Position numbers and translations under genes: made by a program. Source: an uncultured Porphyromonadaceae bacterium (GTDB lineage: Bacteria; Bacteroidota; Bacteroidia; Bacteroidales; Muribaculaceae). From it: a DNA stretch of 33,346 nucleotides. The DNA lies in NCBI GenBank assembly GCA_900540625.1, contig UQGP01000027.1, positions 1 to 33,346 on the forward strand, in the 5' to 3' direction. This document shows positions 1 through 8,602 of the stretch, piece after piece (positions within the stretch are counted from its first letter, which is position 1; each line of letters starts with the position of its first letter). A model generated the notes under the pieces. The model ran no database searches, was not told the DNA's origin, and was given only the letters and a program-made list of their open reading frames with translations.

Positions 1-203
1 TAAATATGGTCAATTGAGGACAATCTCACCACGCCCATTAACTGAATATCCCTAAGTACCTGAATACCTTTATATCGTACCTACGTAGCCTCAACCGCTT
101 GGGAAAACTTCAAGGCGACAATGCGACTGCATATAAAGAGTTGATGGACGAGTACGACAAGATGCAGGAACGCAGCAAGCCGATTTCGCAGGCATTGCGC
201 TGA
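1..203 (+). pseudogene. Coding-like C-terminal remnant without a start codon
   Basis: From position 42 to the TGA at 201-203 one frame is open for 53 codons and reads like a helical, charged protein tail (LNIPKYLNTFISYLRS near its start, SKPISQALR at the end). The same frame has stops at 15-17 and 39-41 and no ATG or GTG early enough to start it. A second frame is open from the window edge to a stop at 53-55. A single frameshift in the overlap (about 42-52) would join the two into one reading frame. This may therefore be the end of a frameshifted or decayed gene that begins outside the window. I do not recognise the family. It could also be chance, given its length. Confidence 0.3.
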
Positions 204-225
204 TTGCATCTCTGACCTTATAATG

Positions 226-273
226 ACGACGATAGCCGCCACCCGAATGACCGGGAATGGCGGCTATCGTCGT
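226..273. terminator. Bidirectional hairpin terminator
   Basis: A perfect 16-base inverted repeat (ACGACGATAGCCGCCA at 226-241, its complement at 258-273) with a 16-base loop. It lies between a plus-strand remnant ending at 203 and a minus-strand gene ending at 344, the expected place for a shared terminator. There is no long T-run on either side. The rest of 204-343 shows nothing else I can support. Confidence 0.7.
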
Positions 274-343
274 ATTGTACGTGCCCTTTGTCTCGAAGGT
301 GGCGACTTCGTGTGATATCGGAGCCTTAGACGTTGATCACGGT

Positions 344-1891
344 TTATCGGTCTTCGTTGGCAGAATGGGGGAATGATTTGCCCTTGCTTTCCCACTTGGT
401 GCGCAGCGATTTCATCTTGCTCTGCCATTCTTCCTTCTCGGAAATTGAGGCATGGCGGTTTCCGGCAAAATAAGCAGCCAGCATCGAGTCGTAGCTTGCA
501 TATACGCGTTTGTCGGAGTTGTACGAGTGCTGTTCCGACATATTGTACTTATTGCCTTTGGAGGAGGATGCGCGTGACGCGGAGGATGCCGAAGAGGAAG
601 CACTGTCAGGCGAGTCTGCGGCATTACCATCGGCGCTTTCGAGCGCACTCATAGCATTATTTAGTGCTCCCACTATCGAATTGGATATGGCGTTGACACG
701 GTTTTCCCATTCGAGTTTGGCTGCATCGTCTGCGAGGTCGTTTTCGAGTTTGGCTGCTAATTCGCCTCTTTGTTTCAACCTGTCAACTATATAATTATAA
801 AAATCACTGCCTTCGAGACCCGAAACCTTGCAAACTTGGACTATGTCAATAAGTCCGTTTATAAAATGGTCGTTTCTTCTCTTTTCGGATGCGTCTATCT
901 CATATTGTGATTGCGCGTCATAATTCTGATACCACGCACGGCCGACCAATTTGGGCGCGTCTTCTTGGAGCTTCTTTAACATTGTGTAGACATTGTAGGA
1001 GTTATATTGGGGAATATCCTGCCCAATGGCTCCGAAGATTGATTCTTCAACCCAGACGACACCCAATTCGTTGACTTTGCCATTTTGTCCGTATATCTCG
1101 ATAGGAGTAGAGGCTATCTCGGGGTTTGGCCACCGTGGTTCCGCAAAATCGGCATATTTAAGGTCTCCTTTATCATCTTTTTCAATCATTGCGGCGACAG
1201 ACTCGTCTTTTTTTGCTCGCTTTACCAATTCTTTGTAAGGCTTCCCTATTAAATTCTTTAAAACTTTATCTTCAACGGAGGATTTGATGCGCCCGTTTTC
1301 GAGTAGTTCGGCAGGGAAATTGTCTACGACAACAGCGTTGTAGTAGGTTACAATCTGCCATTGTCCATTCTTCTTTACGGGGAAAACATGGGGGTAAACC
1401 TTGTTTTTGCCCCACTTGTATTCTAATACGTAAGGATTCCAGTATGGCTGTGCGATAGAGTCATACTCTAATGGTAAAACCTCATTGCCTAATGGTGATA
1501 AGAGCCCTTGCTTGCCATTTAGCGAAACATTTGCGAAGGTTTTATCGCTTCTTATCGCGTCTACCACCTTGATGCTATCATATATGGGCGGAGTTATAAT
1601 GTCGTAGGTTGATACTAATCCCCATTTGTTTGTCTCGGCATCTCTGTATGCAAATAAGGCCACTCTATTAACTCCTTTCAACTCAGTGTATTGGGGAATA
1701 ATCACAGTCTCGTCTTGATATTTGACTCCATATAATCCGGTTTTTTCGTCTTGGTAAGTGTAATAAGAGTATTCACCGGAAGACGTTGGCGCCGGAGACG
1801 GTGCATTACGTGCTTCGGCATTTGAAGGCGAGAACAGTGTCGCTACAATGGCAACTGCGGCTAAGATAGCGTGTATTGATATAAGTTTCAT
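344..1891 (-). CDS. Secreted WG-repeat protein
   Basis: A 515-residue protein with an N-terminal signal peptide (residues 1 to about 25, hydrophobic core AILAAVAIVATLF, likely cut near SNA). Residues about 48-150 hold three WG-type repeats, each with a G-x-x-G-L/V core followed by an I-x-P-x-Y-D/T turn (LYGVKYQDETVIIPQY, WGLVSTYDIITPPIYDSI, QGLLSPLGNEVLPLEYDSI). The middle is unassigned. Residues about 360-425 are helical and charged, followed by a Ser/Ala-rich linker (about 425-450) and a basic C-terminus. WG repeats are beta-rich modules usually found on exported proteins and no enzymatic role is visible. It is probably transcribed alone from the promoter at 1958-1988. The binding partner and function are unknown. 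Confidence 0.85.
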   Translation of the reverse strand: MKLISIHAILAAVAIVATLFSPSNAEARNAPSPAPTSSGEYSYYTYQDEKTGLYGVKYQDETVIIPQYTELKGVNRVALFAYRDAETNKWGLVSTYDIITPPIYDSIKVVDAIRSDKTFANVSLNGKQGLLSPLGNEVLPLEYDSIAQPYWNPYVLEYKWGKNKVYPHVFPVKKNGQWQIVTYYNAVVVDNFPAELLENGRIKSSVEDKVLKNLIGKPYKELVKRAKKDESVAAMIEKDDKGDLKYADFAEPRWPNPEIASTPIEIYGQNGKVNELGVVWVEESIFGAIGQDIPQYNSYNVYTMLKKLQEDAPKLVGRAWYQNYDAQSQYEIDASEKRRNDHFINGLIDIVQVCKVSGLEGSDFYNYIVDRLKQRGELAAKLENDLADDAAKLEWENRVNAISNSIVGALNNAMSALESADGNAADSPDSASSSASSASRASSSKGNKYNMSEQHSYNSDKRVYASYDSMLAAYFAGNRHASISEKEEWQSKMKSLRTKWESKGKSFPHSANEDR

Positions 1892-1957
1892 GATGAGGTG
1901 TTATTGGGTAAGTCTGTTTTTTTGTGGCGATGGGTAAGTCCATCGGCTGCACGGTTG

Positions 1958-1988
1958 CAAATATACGAAATCTACGCTGTGCGACCAA
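1958..1988 (-). promoter_or_regulatory. Bacteroidota promoter for the WG-repeat gene
   Basis: On the minus strand a -33 TTG (1986-1988) is followed after 20 bases by TATATTTG (1958-1965), matching the TAnnTTTG -7 consensus. The start codon is about 66 bases downstream. Confidence 0.7.
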
Positions 1989-2023
1989 TCCGATGAACAA
2001 AATGTGGCTGATAAATCTTGCAT

Positions 2024-3631
2024 TTACTTTCTGTGGGCGAGTACAGTGGCGGTGCGGGTGTCGCACGAGCGGGATGTAAGGGTGTCGAGGACGGTGTAGT
2101 CCGGACGGTTGTCCACTGCTTGCGGGTCGGTGACGACGTATGCGCCGCGTGGTACGGCATTGATGTCTGTGGCGTGGTTCATACGGTCGTCAAGATAGTA
2201 ATTTATAGTGTAATAGCGCAGCAGCGAATCGCCGGTGATGACACCGTACAGCGGCGCATCTTTCGGCACTTGCCGGGCAACGACTTCTGCTGCCGGGCGG
2301 TCGCTCTTGGGGTTGAGAAGCATCGGCGCGAAGGTCGAAGCGTAGCTCATAAACAGCAGGTATGCGATGACGACGGCTCCGGCGGCGGCGTTGGCTTCGC
2401 GACTTCGCGTGACAAGCCACCATACCCCGGCAATCACCGGGAGAAATGCCATGATGTACTGCCACCACGCCGGAGTATATATGCGCAGATGGCTTGACGA
2501 TATGTGCGAAAGCAACGTCAACGCAACGGGAGCGATGATAGCGAGCAGTGCAAGTACACGTGCGAATATGCGCATAAACTTGGCAGTGCGGCACTGCCAC
2601 AGCAGCCACGACAATCCCATTGCGATAAACGGGTACATTGGCAGCAGATAGACGCTGCGTTTGCTTGACGGGATGCAATAGAATATGAGGACTGTCAGGG
2701 CGACTGTCCACGCCATCTTCGTCAGATCGGGCTTACGGTCGCGGTTGCACCATACCGTGGCAATGGCCGTACGTACGCGGCGCAGGCATAGCGCCATCAG
2801 TGCCGGTATTGTCCAAGGCAGCACGCCCCACAGCAGGGTCGCGAAGTTGTACCACCAGGGGTTGACATGGCTGTCATAAGACATTGTGCCGGTGAGGCGG
2901 CCGATGTTTTCCTCCAAGGCAAGGCGTACAAACTCGTCACCGCCGCGCAGATACGCAGCGTAATACCACAGCGCCGGGAGCAGTAGTGAGGCCATCAGCA
3001 GTCCCAGCATCACGCCTATGGTACGCAGAACGTTGTCGCGGCATATCAGCCGGTATATGCCCATAGCCAGTAGCGGCAACAGTGCCCCCACCGGGCCTTT
3101 GGCAAGGATGCCGCCGCTGAGCAGCAATATCGCCGCCAATGCGTGCCACAGCCGTCGCCGCTCGTCGGTCTCGTACATCAAGAAGATGCTGTAGCAGGCG
3201 CCCACGATGCAGGCTGTCAGTACCATGTCCACGCGACAGGCTATGGCGGTGCGGAACAACTCGAAGGACGTCAGTGTCAGACCGAAGGTCATCCACGCGC
3301 GGTCGCGTCCGATGCGCGGCGCCATAACTTTCCATCCGAATATCACGAGAAATATCGCGCTCAGCGCTGACGGCAGGCGGGCGGTCCAGGTGCTGACGAC
3401 TCCTCCGTTAAATATTTCGGAGAATACGGCTATGAGCCAGGCCAGCAACGGGGGCTTGTATGGGATGTCGCCGCCGCAAGACGTCGGCAGTATCCAGTCG
3501 CCGCTGTTGAGCATCGATACGGCCACGATGGCCTCGCGCGGCTCGCCCTTGCTGTTGAACCACGGCAGCCCGAGCCACGGTAGTAGCAGCGCTCCGGCTA
3601 TAATTATCAAGATGATAGTATTACGTTTCAT
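2024..3631 (-). CDS. ArnT/PMT-like membrane glycosyltransferase
   Basis: A 535-residue polytopic membrane protein of the GT-C fold (GT83/PMT superfamily). These enzymes move a sugar from a polyprenyl-phosphate carrier onto lipid A, another lipid or a protein on the periplasmic face of the inner membrane. Visible signatures are the first-loop acidic motif after TM1 (GEPREAIVAVSM, E30 and E33), the following PYKPPLLAWL loop (residues 58-66), AKGPVGALLPLL, and a SSKRSVYLLPMYP motif after the middle helices. About ten to twelve hydrophobic segments are followed by a C-terminal soluble domain of about 100 residues. It starts 116 bases after the TonB receptor gene on the same strand with no clear promoter between them, so co-transcription is possible. 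The acceptor cannot be read from the sequence. Confidence 0.88.
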   Translation of the reverse strand: MKRNTIILIIIAGALLLPWLGLPWFNSKGEPREAIVAVSMLNSGDWILPTSCGGDIPYKPPLLAWLIAVFSEIFNGGVVSTWTARLPSALSAIFLVIFGWKVMAPRIGRDRAWMTFGLTLTSFELFRTAIACRVDMVLTACIVGACYSIFLMYETDERRRLWHALAAILLLSGGILAKGPVGALLPLLAMGIYRLICRDNVLRTIGVMLGLLMASLLLPALWYYAAYLRGGDEFVRLALEENIGRLTGTMSYDSHVNPWWYNFATLLWGVLPWTIPALMALCLRRVRTAIATVWCNRDRKPDLTKMAWTVALTVLIFYCIPSSKRSVYLLPMYPFIAMGLSWLLWQCRTAKFMRIFARVLALLAIIAPVALTLLSHISSSHLRIYTPAWWQYIMAFLPVIAGVWWLVTRSREANAAAGAVVIAYLLFMSYASTFAPMLLNPKSDRPAAEVVARQVPKDAPLYGVITGDSLLRYYTINYYLDDRMNHATDINAVPRGAYVVTDPQAVDNRPDYTVLDTLTSRSCDTRTATVLAHRK

Positions 3632-3680
3632 ATCCGGTGTCTATGGATGTGGGTTTCTGGAAAAAAGTAATCGTCGTGAT

Positions 3681-3709
3681 GCTTCGGCGAGAGATTACGC
3701 TTCGGCGAG
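3681..3709. repeat. Short direct repeat upstream of the glycosyltransferase gene
   Basis: GCTTCGGCGAG occurs at 3681-3691 and again at 3699-3709, 18 bases apart, in the 116-base gap between the TonB receptor and glycosyltransferase genes. The spacing could suit a DNA-binding protein, but two copies of 11 bases is weak evidence. Confidence 0.35.
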
Positions 3710-3747
3710 GATTGAAGCTCGGAAGGCTATTTTTTGAATTCGTGCGT

Positions 3748-6018
3748 TTATTCGTCCGAACCGATATTTACTGAAATACTTACGCCGATGCTCCAAGGAT
3801 TGGCCTGCTGGTAGAAGGCATGGCCCACGCTGACAAAGTAGAAGGTGTTGTAGCGCGTATCCGTGATGTTCTCGGCAAAAAGGCGCAGACTGCCAAGACG
3901 GTGCTGCAAGGTGACGGCCGCATCAAGTGTGGCGTAGAACGGCTGTTCCATAGTGTTGGCGTCGTCCCAATATATGCGTCCGGCCGCGTGTACGGCAACA
4001 TCTACGACGGGGGTGATGCCTGCAAAAATCCAAGGCAGGGTGTAGCGTGCTCCGCCAAAGAGGGTGTGCCGCGGTGCGTAGGGCAGTTTCTTGCCTTCCA
4101 TATCGGCTATTCCGTTGTGATACTTGGTGAAGCGAGCATCCGTATATCCGTACGAAGCGCGCAGCGCCAATGCCTGAGTGGGACGGAAGGCAACCGATGC
4201 CTCGAGGCCGATACTGCGCGTACGTCCGGCGTTGGTCATGGCACGTCCCGTGGTGTTGCCGTGCGGAAATATCGTGAGTTGCTGGTCGCGACACGCCATC
4301 CAGTATCCGAGGACTTCGGCGTTGAAACGCTTGTCGTTGCTCTCGAACCCGGTACCTATCTCGTATGTCCAGTTGCGCTCCGGTCGATAGGTGAGCATGG
4401 CATCAATGTCATATTCGGCCTGCATACCCATCTGTTCCATCATTTGCTGTTGGAGTATGTCGCTGAACATCTGCGTGTTGTATCCGCCGGCCTTGTATCC
4501 GCGTGCCACCGAGCCGAATATGCGCCAACGGTTGTCCGGCGCGTAATTGACAAATACTTGCGGCAGCAACTCGTTGAAAGTCTGATGCAACGAGCCGTGG
4601 TTGTCTATCGTTATAGGGCGCGTTTGCAGCGGAATTTGCGTTCCGGTGGGCAAGGCGCGATACATAGTCACGGACGTATTGACCGCGCCGGTATAGTCCA
4701 TGCTGACGCGCTCAATGTCCCAGCGCAGTCCACCGCGCAGTGTCCACCGGCCGAGGTGTACGGTGCTTGTATGATAGATCGAGAAGCCTCCGTCTGTGGT
4801 ATCAAAATTGCTACCCAGCAGCATTTGTTGCTCGTCCCAGCGCAATTGCATACCCGGCGGCAGCGACTTGTTGGCGTTGTCCAATATCAGCCGGTCAATG
4901 CCCTCCTGCTTGAAGGTCACCGGCGCGTCTGTGTGCGTTTTCTTTGCAAAACCGAAGGCCCCGAGCAGCCAGTCGTAGGATTGGCGTGTGCCTTTGGCAA
5001 AAATATCCTGAGTGAAAGCCCATTCGTGTCGCTTTTGGCGCAGTGTAAAGTAATCGGCACGAGTGAAGTCCTGGTCCATAATCATATCATCATTCAGATA
5101 CTGCACCGAGGTCAGTGATGTGGCCACCATCTTTTTGCCGGTGAAAGATACCGAAAGCCCGTCGGCAAAGCTGTTGCGGCGGTAGGATGCCGGGTCGTTG
5201 TAATCGATGCGACCCGTGGCGGCCGAGGCGTATGGATAGCCGTGCTGTTTGACATATCCGTAGGTCGCGGTGTTGGCCAGACTCCAGCGTCCGCCGGGAT
5301 GCCACGACATTTTCCATCGGGCGTTGGCTTGACGCTCGCGTCCGCAGTGACTGTTGTCGTAGTCGTTGCGGTAAAATCCGTCGGTGGTTCCTCCGTATGC
5401 CGTCACCGAGGTGGCCACTTGGTCGCCCAGACGCCCGTACCATCCGGCATTGACGCGCGCTGTATTGGCGCGTGCATACGATGCTCCGAAGCGCCATCCG
5501 CGGCGGCTCCACGGCGAGGGCGTAAAGATGTTTATCTGTCCGCCTATGGCATTGCGCCCGCTCAGCACCGAGCGCGTACCGCGCAGCACTTCTATGCGGT
5601 CGATGTCCGGCATATCAAAGTCGTAATTGTCCTTATTGAGATAGGGAATACCGTCTACATTAAGACTGACTACCGGCTGGTCGATGCGCGCGCCCATGCC
5701 GCGAACGTATATCGAGGAGGTCATTCGTGACCCGTAAGTCGGGATAAAGAAGTTGGGAGCGACATCGCTGATGCCGCGCATGGATGTTATGCCGAGAGCC
5801 TTGACAGCTTCGGCGTCAAGGCGCGTAGCCGGTTCGATTTGGCTGTTGGGTAATTGCTTGACCCCAACTACTTCGACATCGCGCAGGTATCCAACCACGG
5901 GATTGGACACGCTGTCGGAGGCGTTTTCGGTCGAAGTGGCGGTCGTGACCGCCGTGGCATCGATAGTGCCGGCCATCACGGCGGCAACGATTAGATTATA
6001 CTGTGTGCTAAAAGTCAT
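3748..6018 (-). CDS. TonB-dependent outer-membrane receptor
   Basis: A 756-residue protein with a weak signal peptide (residues 1-23). The plug domain (about 45-170) contains IYVRGMGARIDQPVVSLNVDG and IDRIEVLRGTRSVLSGRNAIGG, the classic plug signatures. The remaining residues form a 22-strand-type barrel with alternating aromatic strands and the final strand WSIGVSISVNI. It lacks the N-terminal carboxypeptidase-like domain of SusC proteins, and no SusD partner follows it, so uptake of an iron chelate, cobalamin-like compound or other small ligand is more likely than a starch-type glycan system. The length fits the family. The gene has its own -7 element. The substrate cannot be assigned. A glycosyltransferase gene follows 116 bases downstream. 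Confidence 0.93.
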   Translation of the reverse strand: MTFSTQYNLIVAAVMAGTIDATAVTTATSTENASDSVSNPVVGYLRDVEVVGVKQLPNSQIEPATRLDAEAVKALGITSMRGISDVAPNFFIPTYGSRMTSSIYVRGMGARIDQPVVSLNVDGIPYLNKDNYDFDMPDIDRIEVLRGTRSVLSGRNAIGGQINIFTPSPWSRRGWRFGASYARANTARVNAGWYGRLGDQVATSVTAYGGTTDGFYRNDYDNSHCGRERQANARWKMSWHPGGRWSLANTATYGYVKQHGYPYASAATGRIDYNDPASYRRNSFADGLSVSFTGKKMVATSLTSVQYLNDDMIMDQDFTRADYFTLRQKRHEWAFTQDIFAKGTRQSYDWLLGAFGFAKKTHTDAPVTFKQEGIDRLILDNANKSLPPGMQLRWDEQQMLLGSNFDTTDGGFSIYHTSTVHLGRWTLRGGLRWDIERVSMDYTGAVNTSVTMYRALPTGTQIPLQTRPITIDNHGSLHQTFNELLPQVFVNYAPDNRWRIFGSVARGYKAGGYNTQMFSDILQQQMMEQMGMQAEYDIDAMLTYRPERNWTYEIGTGFESNDKRFNAEVLGYWMACRDQQLTIFPHGNTTGRAMTNAGRTRSIGLEASVAFRPTQALALRASYGYTDARFTKYHNGIADMEGKKLPYAPRHTLFGGARYTLPWIFAGITPVVDVAVHAAGRIYWDDANTMEQPFYATLDAAVTLQHRLGSLRLFAENITDTRYNTFYFVSVGHAFYQQANPWSIGVSISVNIGSDE

Positions 6019-6049
6019 TTGTAGTCAAATATGTTGGCTTATTCGAGTG

Positions 6050-6057
6050 CAAAGGTA
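6050..6057 (-). promoter_or_regulatory. -7 promoter element for the TonB receptor gene
   Basis: The minus strand reads TACCTTTG, a match to TAnnTTTG, 32 bases before the start codon. No TTG is present at the expected -33 distance, so the element may be weak or activator-dependent. Confidence 0.55.
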
Positions 6058-6122
6058 CGATTTTTGCGTCATATAGCTTATATGTACGCACATCCAAAAT
6101 ATAGGGTATTTGATAAACGCAT

Positions 6123-6154
6123 GCGGCCGGGCGACATTCACGTCGTCCGGCCGC
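6123..6154 (-). terminator. Terminator after the mscS-like gene
   Basis: GCGGCCGGGCGAC at 6123-6135 pairs with GTCGTCCGGCCGC at 6142-6154 (13 pairs, one of them mismatched or wobble) around a 6-base loop, 20 bases beyond the stop of the MscS-family gene. It separates that transcript from the TonB receptor promoter. Confidence 0.7.
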
Positions 6155-6174
6155 AGATAGATGTATGCCGAATT

Positions 6175-7272
6175 CTACTGATGGGTAAGGTGTACGTCCA
6201 GTTGAGGGAAGGGGAAGTGTACTCCGGCATCGGGTAATTCGGAGTAAAGGCGCTCGTACATGTCGTAATACAGTGACCAATAATGCTCGCTGCGTACCCA
6301 TGCGCGTGCTTTGAGTGTCACCGAGGAGGCGTCGAGGCCTTCGACTGTTACTGAGGGCGAGCGGTCTACGCGAGCGGTGCCCAGAGCCTCGGTGGGTGTC
6401 GGGATGTCTTGGCTTATCTGTTCGACATGTTGGCGCACGCGGCGGTGAAACATACGCCATAGACGTCCGTGCGGCTTTTCTTCTTCGACGGTCTCGCTTT
6501 CGGCCTGAGTCTCGGCGATAGCCTGTTGCTGTGCTTCGTAGCGTGCACGGTCGTCTTCGATATACTTGGCGACTATGCGGTCGTCCGAGGCAAAGATTGA
6601 CAGTATTGCTCGGCGGGCATTGGCCACGTTGTCGCCGTATGCGATGGATACGGTCCATTCGACGCGACGGTAGTCCTGACGCGACCAGTTGTTGATGCTG
6701 CCGGTGGACAGTCCGCCGTTGGGGATGATGATGGTCTTGTTGTCGTAAGTGCAGATGATGGTATGGAATATCTGGATTTCGCGCACATATCCGGCGAAGC
6801 CTTGGGCTTCGATGTAGTCGCCAACCTTGTATGGCTTCAGCAACAGTATGAGTACACCGCCGGCAAAGTTTTGGAGTGTGCCGCTCAGTGCCATGCCGAT
6901 TGCGACGCCGGCCGAGGCAAAGAGCGCGATAAAGGACGAGGTCTCGATGCCGAGGATGCCGATTACGATGACGATGAGTAGGAAGTAGAGCACGATTTTG
7001 ATCATGCTCAGTATAAATGTGGCCAGTGATCTATCGACTTTGCGCCGCGTCATCACCGCCGATACTACGCGGTATATGCGCTTGATGATGAGCTTGCCTA
7101 TATAGAACACTATAAGGGCTGTCACCAAGTCGATGGTGAAGTGCACGGCCGAGGTCGCCAGGTTGTTGATTAGATCGTCAAAGGGCAGCGACTGTACTTG
7201 CTTTATTTCCTCTTTGATGGAGGGGATGCTGTCGGGCAGCAAGTTGATGGGCGTTTGCAATAGTGGAAACAT
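6175..7272 (-). CDS. MscS-family mechanosensitive channel
   Basis: A 365-residue inner-membrane channel that opens under membrane tension to release solutes on osmotic downshock. TM helices lie near residues 45-65, 85-105 and 110-140. The third carries the Gly/Ala-packed pore helix (SAGVAIGMALSGTLQNFAGG) followed by LLLKPYKVGDYIEA, the start of the beta domain. IPNGGLSTGSINNWSR is the family NG motif. It is longer than E. coli MscS (286 residues) because of a charged, probably helical insertion of about 60 residues (roughly 235-300, rich in E, R and Q) within the C-terminal cytoplasmic vestibule. It is the last gene of the probable cstA transcript, 74 bases after the C11 peptidase gene, and is followed by a hairpin. 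Confidence 0.93.
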   Translation of the reverse strand: MFPLLQTPINLLPDSIPSIKEEIKQVQSLPFDDLINNLATSAVHFTIDLVTALIVFYIGKLIIKRIYRVVSAVMTRRKVDRSLATFILSMIKIVLYFLLIVIVIGILGIETSSFIALFASAGVAIGMALSGTLQNFAGGVLILLLKPYKVGDYIEAQGFAGYVREIQIFHTIICTYDNKTIIIPNGGLSTGSINNWSRQDYRRVEWTVSIAYGDNVANARRAILSIFASDDRIVAKYIEDDRARYEAQQQAIAETQAESETVEEEKPHGRLWRMFHRRVRQHVEQISQDIPTPTEALGTARVDRSPSVTVEGLDASSVTLKARAWVRSEHYWSLYYDMYERLYSELPDAGVHFPFPQLDVHLTHQ

Positions 7273-7346
7273 GGTTTGTGTCTATCTGTGGTTGTTGTGG
7301 CGTGGTGGCTCAAATCCCCCGACTGTCATGCCGTGGCCGGGTCGTG

Positions 7347-8558
7347 TCAGTCTTTGGTGCTGAAAGCGTGCTGCGATACATCGGAGTACCACGTCAGGGT
7401 GTTGTAATTTTTGACGGACGCTGCAGCGGCGTTCTCGAGCGGATAAGTGGACAATCCGCAATGGTACTCGAGGCTGATGCGATTCCATAGCCTCGGGGTG
7501 GCTGCGGCGTATATCACGGCGCGGTTCAGGGCTGCGTCCAGCGCCGCTTTCAGCTGCGTGCCTTGTCCCTCGGGCCGGGCAACGTCTTCGGCGATGTATT
7601 GGCACAGGCCGTCATAGTAGTGTCCCAAGTCGTAAAACCAGCATCGGCTTCCGACCATGAAAGGCTGCTGTCTAAATCCGTCCGGCAACTTGCCTTTGCC
7701 CGTGACGAGGATGTCGCGGCAGGCGGCGGCCACGTCGTCAAGTGCCGCTGTGGACACTACGCTGATGGTGCATGTGCGGTCTTTGGGTGTGGTCATGTCG
7801 TTGTAATAGTTAAAAGTATTGGTGGCGGCGCGAACCAAGCCCCCATCGGCATATTCGAACAGGCAGGGAATGTTTTTCTCGTATGGCATCCCGGTTAGCA
7901 ATAGTTCGGTGGCGCTGCCTATAATATAAGGGGCGGTGTTGCGCAGCTCGTACGCCACTTCTACGGAGGCCATAAAGCAGCAGTCGAAGTAGATGTACGC
8001 CCATGTACCGACTTGTTCGAGCACGCGGCGCAGTGTGGTGATGTTCATCACGCGTCCGCGGTCTTCGCCCCATGCCGTGGGTTGGAATTCGTTATTATTG
8101 TCCTCTATGCCTGTTTGAAGCCATCCGTTGCCGTGGCTCCAAAGTACCAGACCGTAAGAACGTGCCGGGGCGAGGGTACGTGCATCTTTGAGCACGTTTA
8201 TCATGCGCTCGGAATGTACCGAGCTGAGCCCGTCCGAGGCGTAGTCGCGCAAGGGCTTGGGGCCTTCGGCGGTCATGCGGTACAACTTGGCGTTGCCATC
8301 GATGTCGCCGCGGTACACCAGCACCTGGCCGTGCAAGGTGTTGTTTGCAACGGCTTCCTGCATCTCGATAAGGTCTTGCCGATCGTAGCCCCCCGAGCCG
8401 AGACTGTTGCACGCCGCCATATATACGATGACGGTGTGCTCGCTCGGTTGTTCTTTGGGCTCGTCTTTTGAAGAGCCGCAGGATATGGCGGTGACGGCTA
8501 TGGCGATGCCGGCAGCGATGCCGACCGGCCGTTTTATGAATAGTGTGCGTAGATTCAT
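7347..8558 (-). CDS. Clostripain-family (C11) cysteine peptidase lipoprotein
   Basis: A 403-residue lipoprotein with an N-terminal hydrophobic segment ending in a lipobox (TAIS then C27), so it is probably anchored in a membrane and possibly surface-exposed. The C11 fold is clear: HTVIVYMAACNSLG at the first strand, the catalytic His in LVLWSHGNGW (H142), and the catalytic Cys in YFDCCFMASVE (C194, aligned with the DxC motif; C193 precedes it). Family members cleave after basic residues and are often self-processed. The family shows a shared caspase-like core. The gene lies 44 bases after the PHP phosphatase gene and 74 bases before the channel gene on the same strand with no promoter match between. 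The substrate is unknown. Confidence 0.92.
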   Translation of the reverse strand: MNLRTLFIKRPVGIAAGIAIAVTAISCGSSKDEPKEQPSEHTVIVYMAACNSLGSGGYDRQDLIEMQEAVANNTLHGQVLVYRGDIDGNAKLYRMTAEGPKPLRDYASDGLSSVHSERMINVLKDARTLAPARSYGLVLWSHGNGWLQTGIEDNNNEFQPTAWGEDRGRVMNITTLRRVLEQVGTWAYIYFDCCFMASVEVAYELRNTAPYIIGSATELLLTGMPYEKNIPCLFEYADGGLVRAATNTFNYYNDMTTPKDRTCTISVVSTAALDDVAAACRDILVTGKGKLPDGFRQQPFMVGSRCWFYDLGHYYDGLCQYIAEDVARPEGQGTQLKAALDAALNRAVIYAAATPRLWNRISLEYHCGLSTYPLENAAAASVKNYNTLTWYSDVSQHAFSTKD

Positions 8559-8602
8559 ATTTAATTTTAATTATATGGTGATGTGTAATTTGTTCGATTT
8601 AG

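Noticed and set aside
3820..5118. 432-codon plus-strand open frame opposite the TonB receptor gene
   Set aside because: It is antisense to a well-supported receptor and has no domain-like sequence; GC-rich codon bias on the true strand keeps the opposite frame open.
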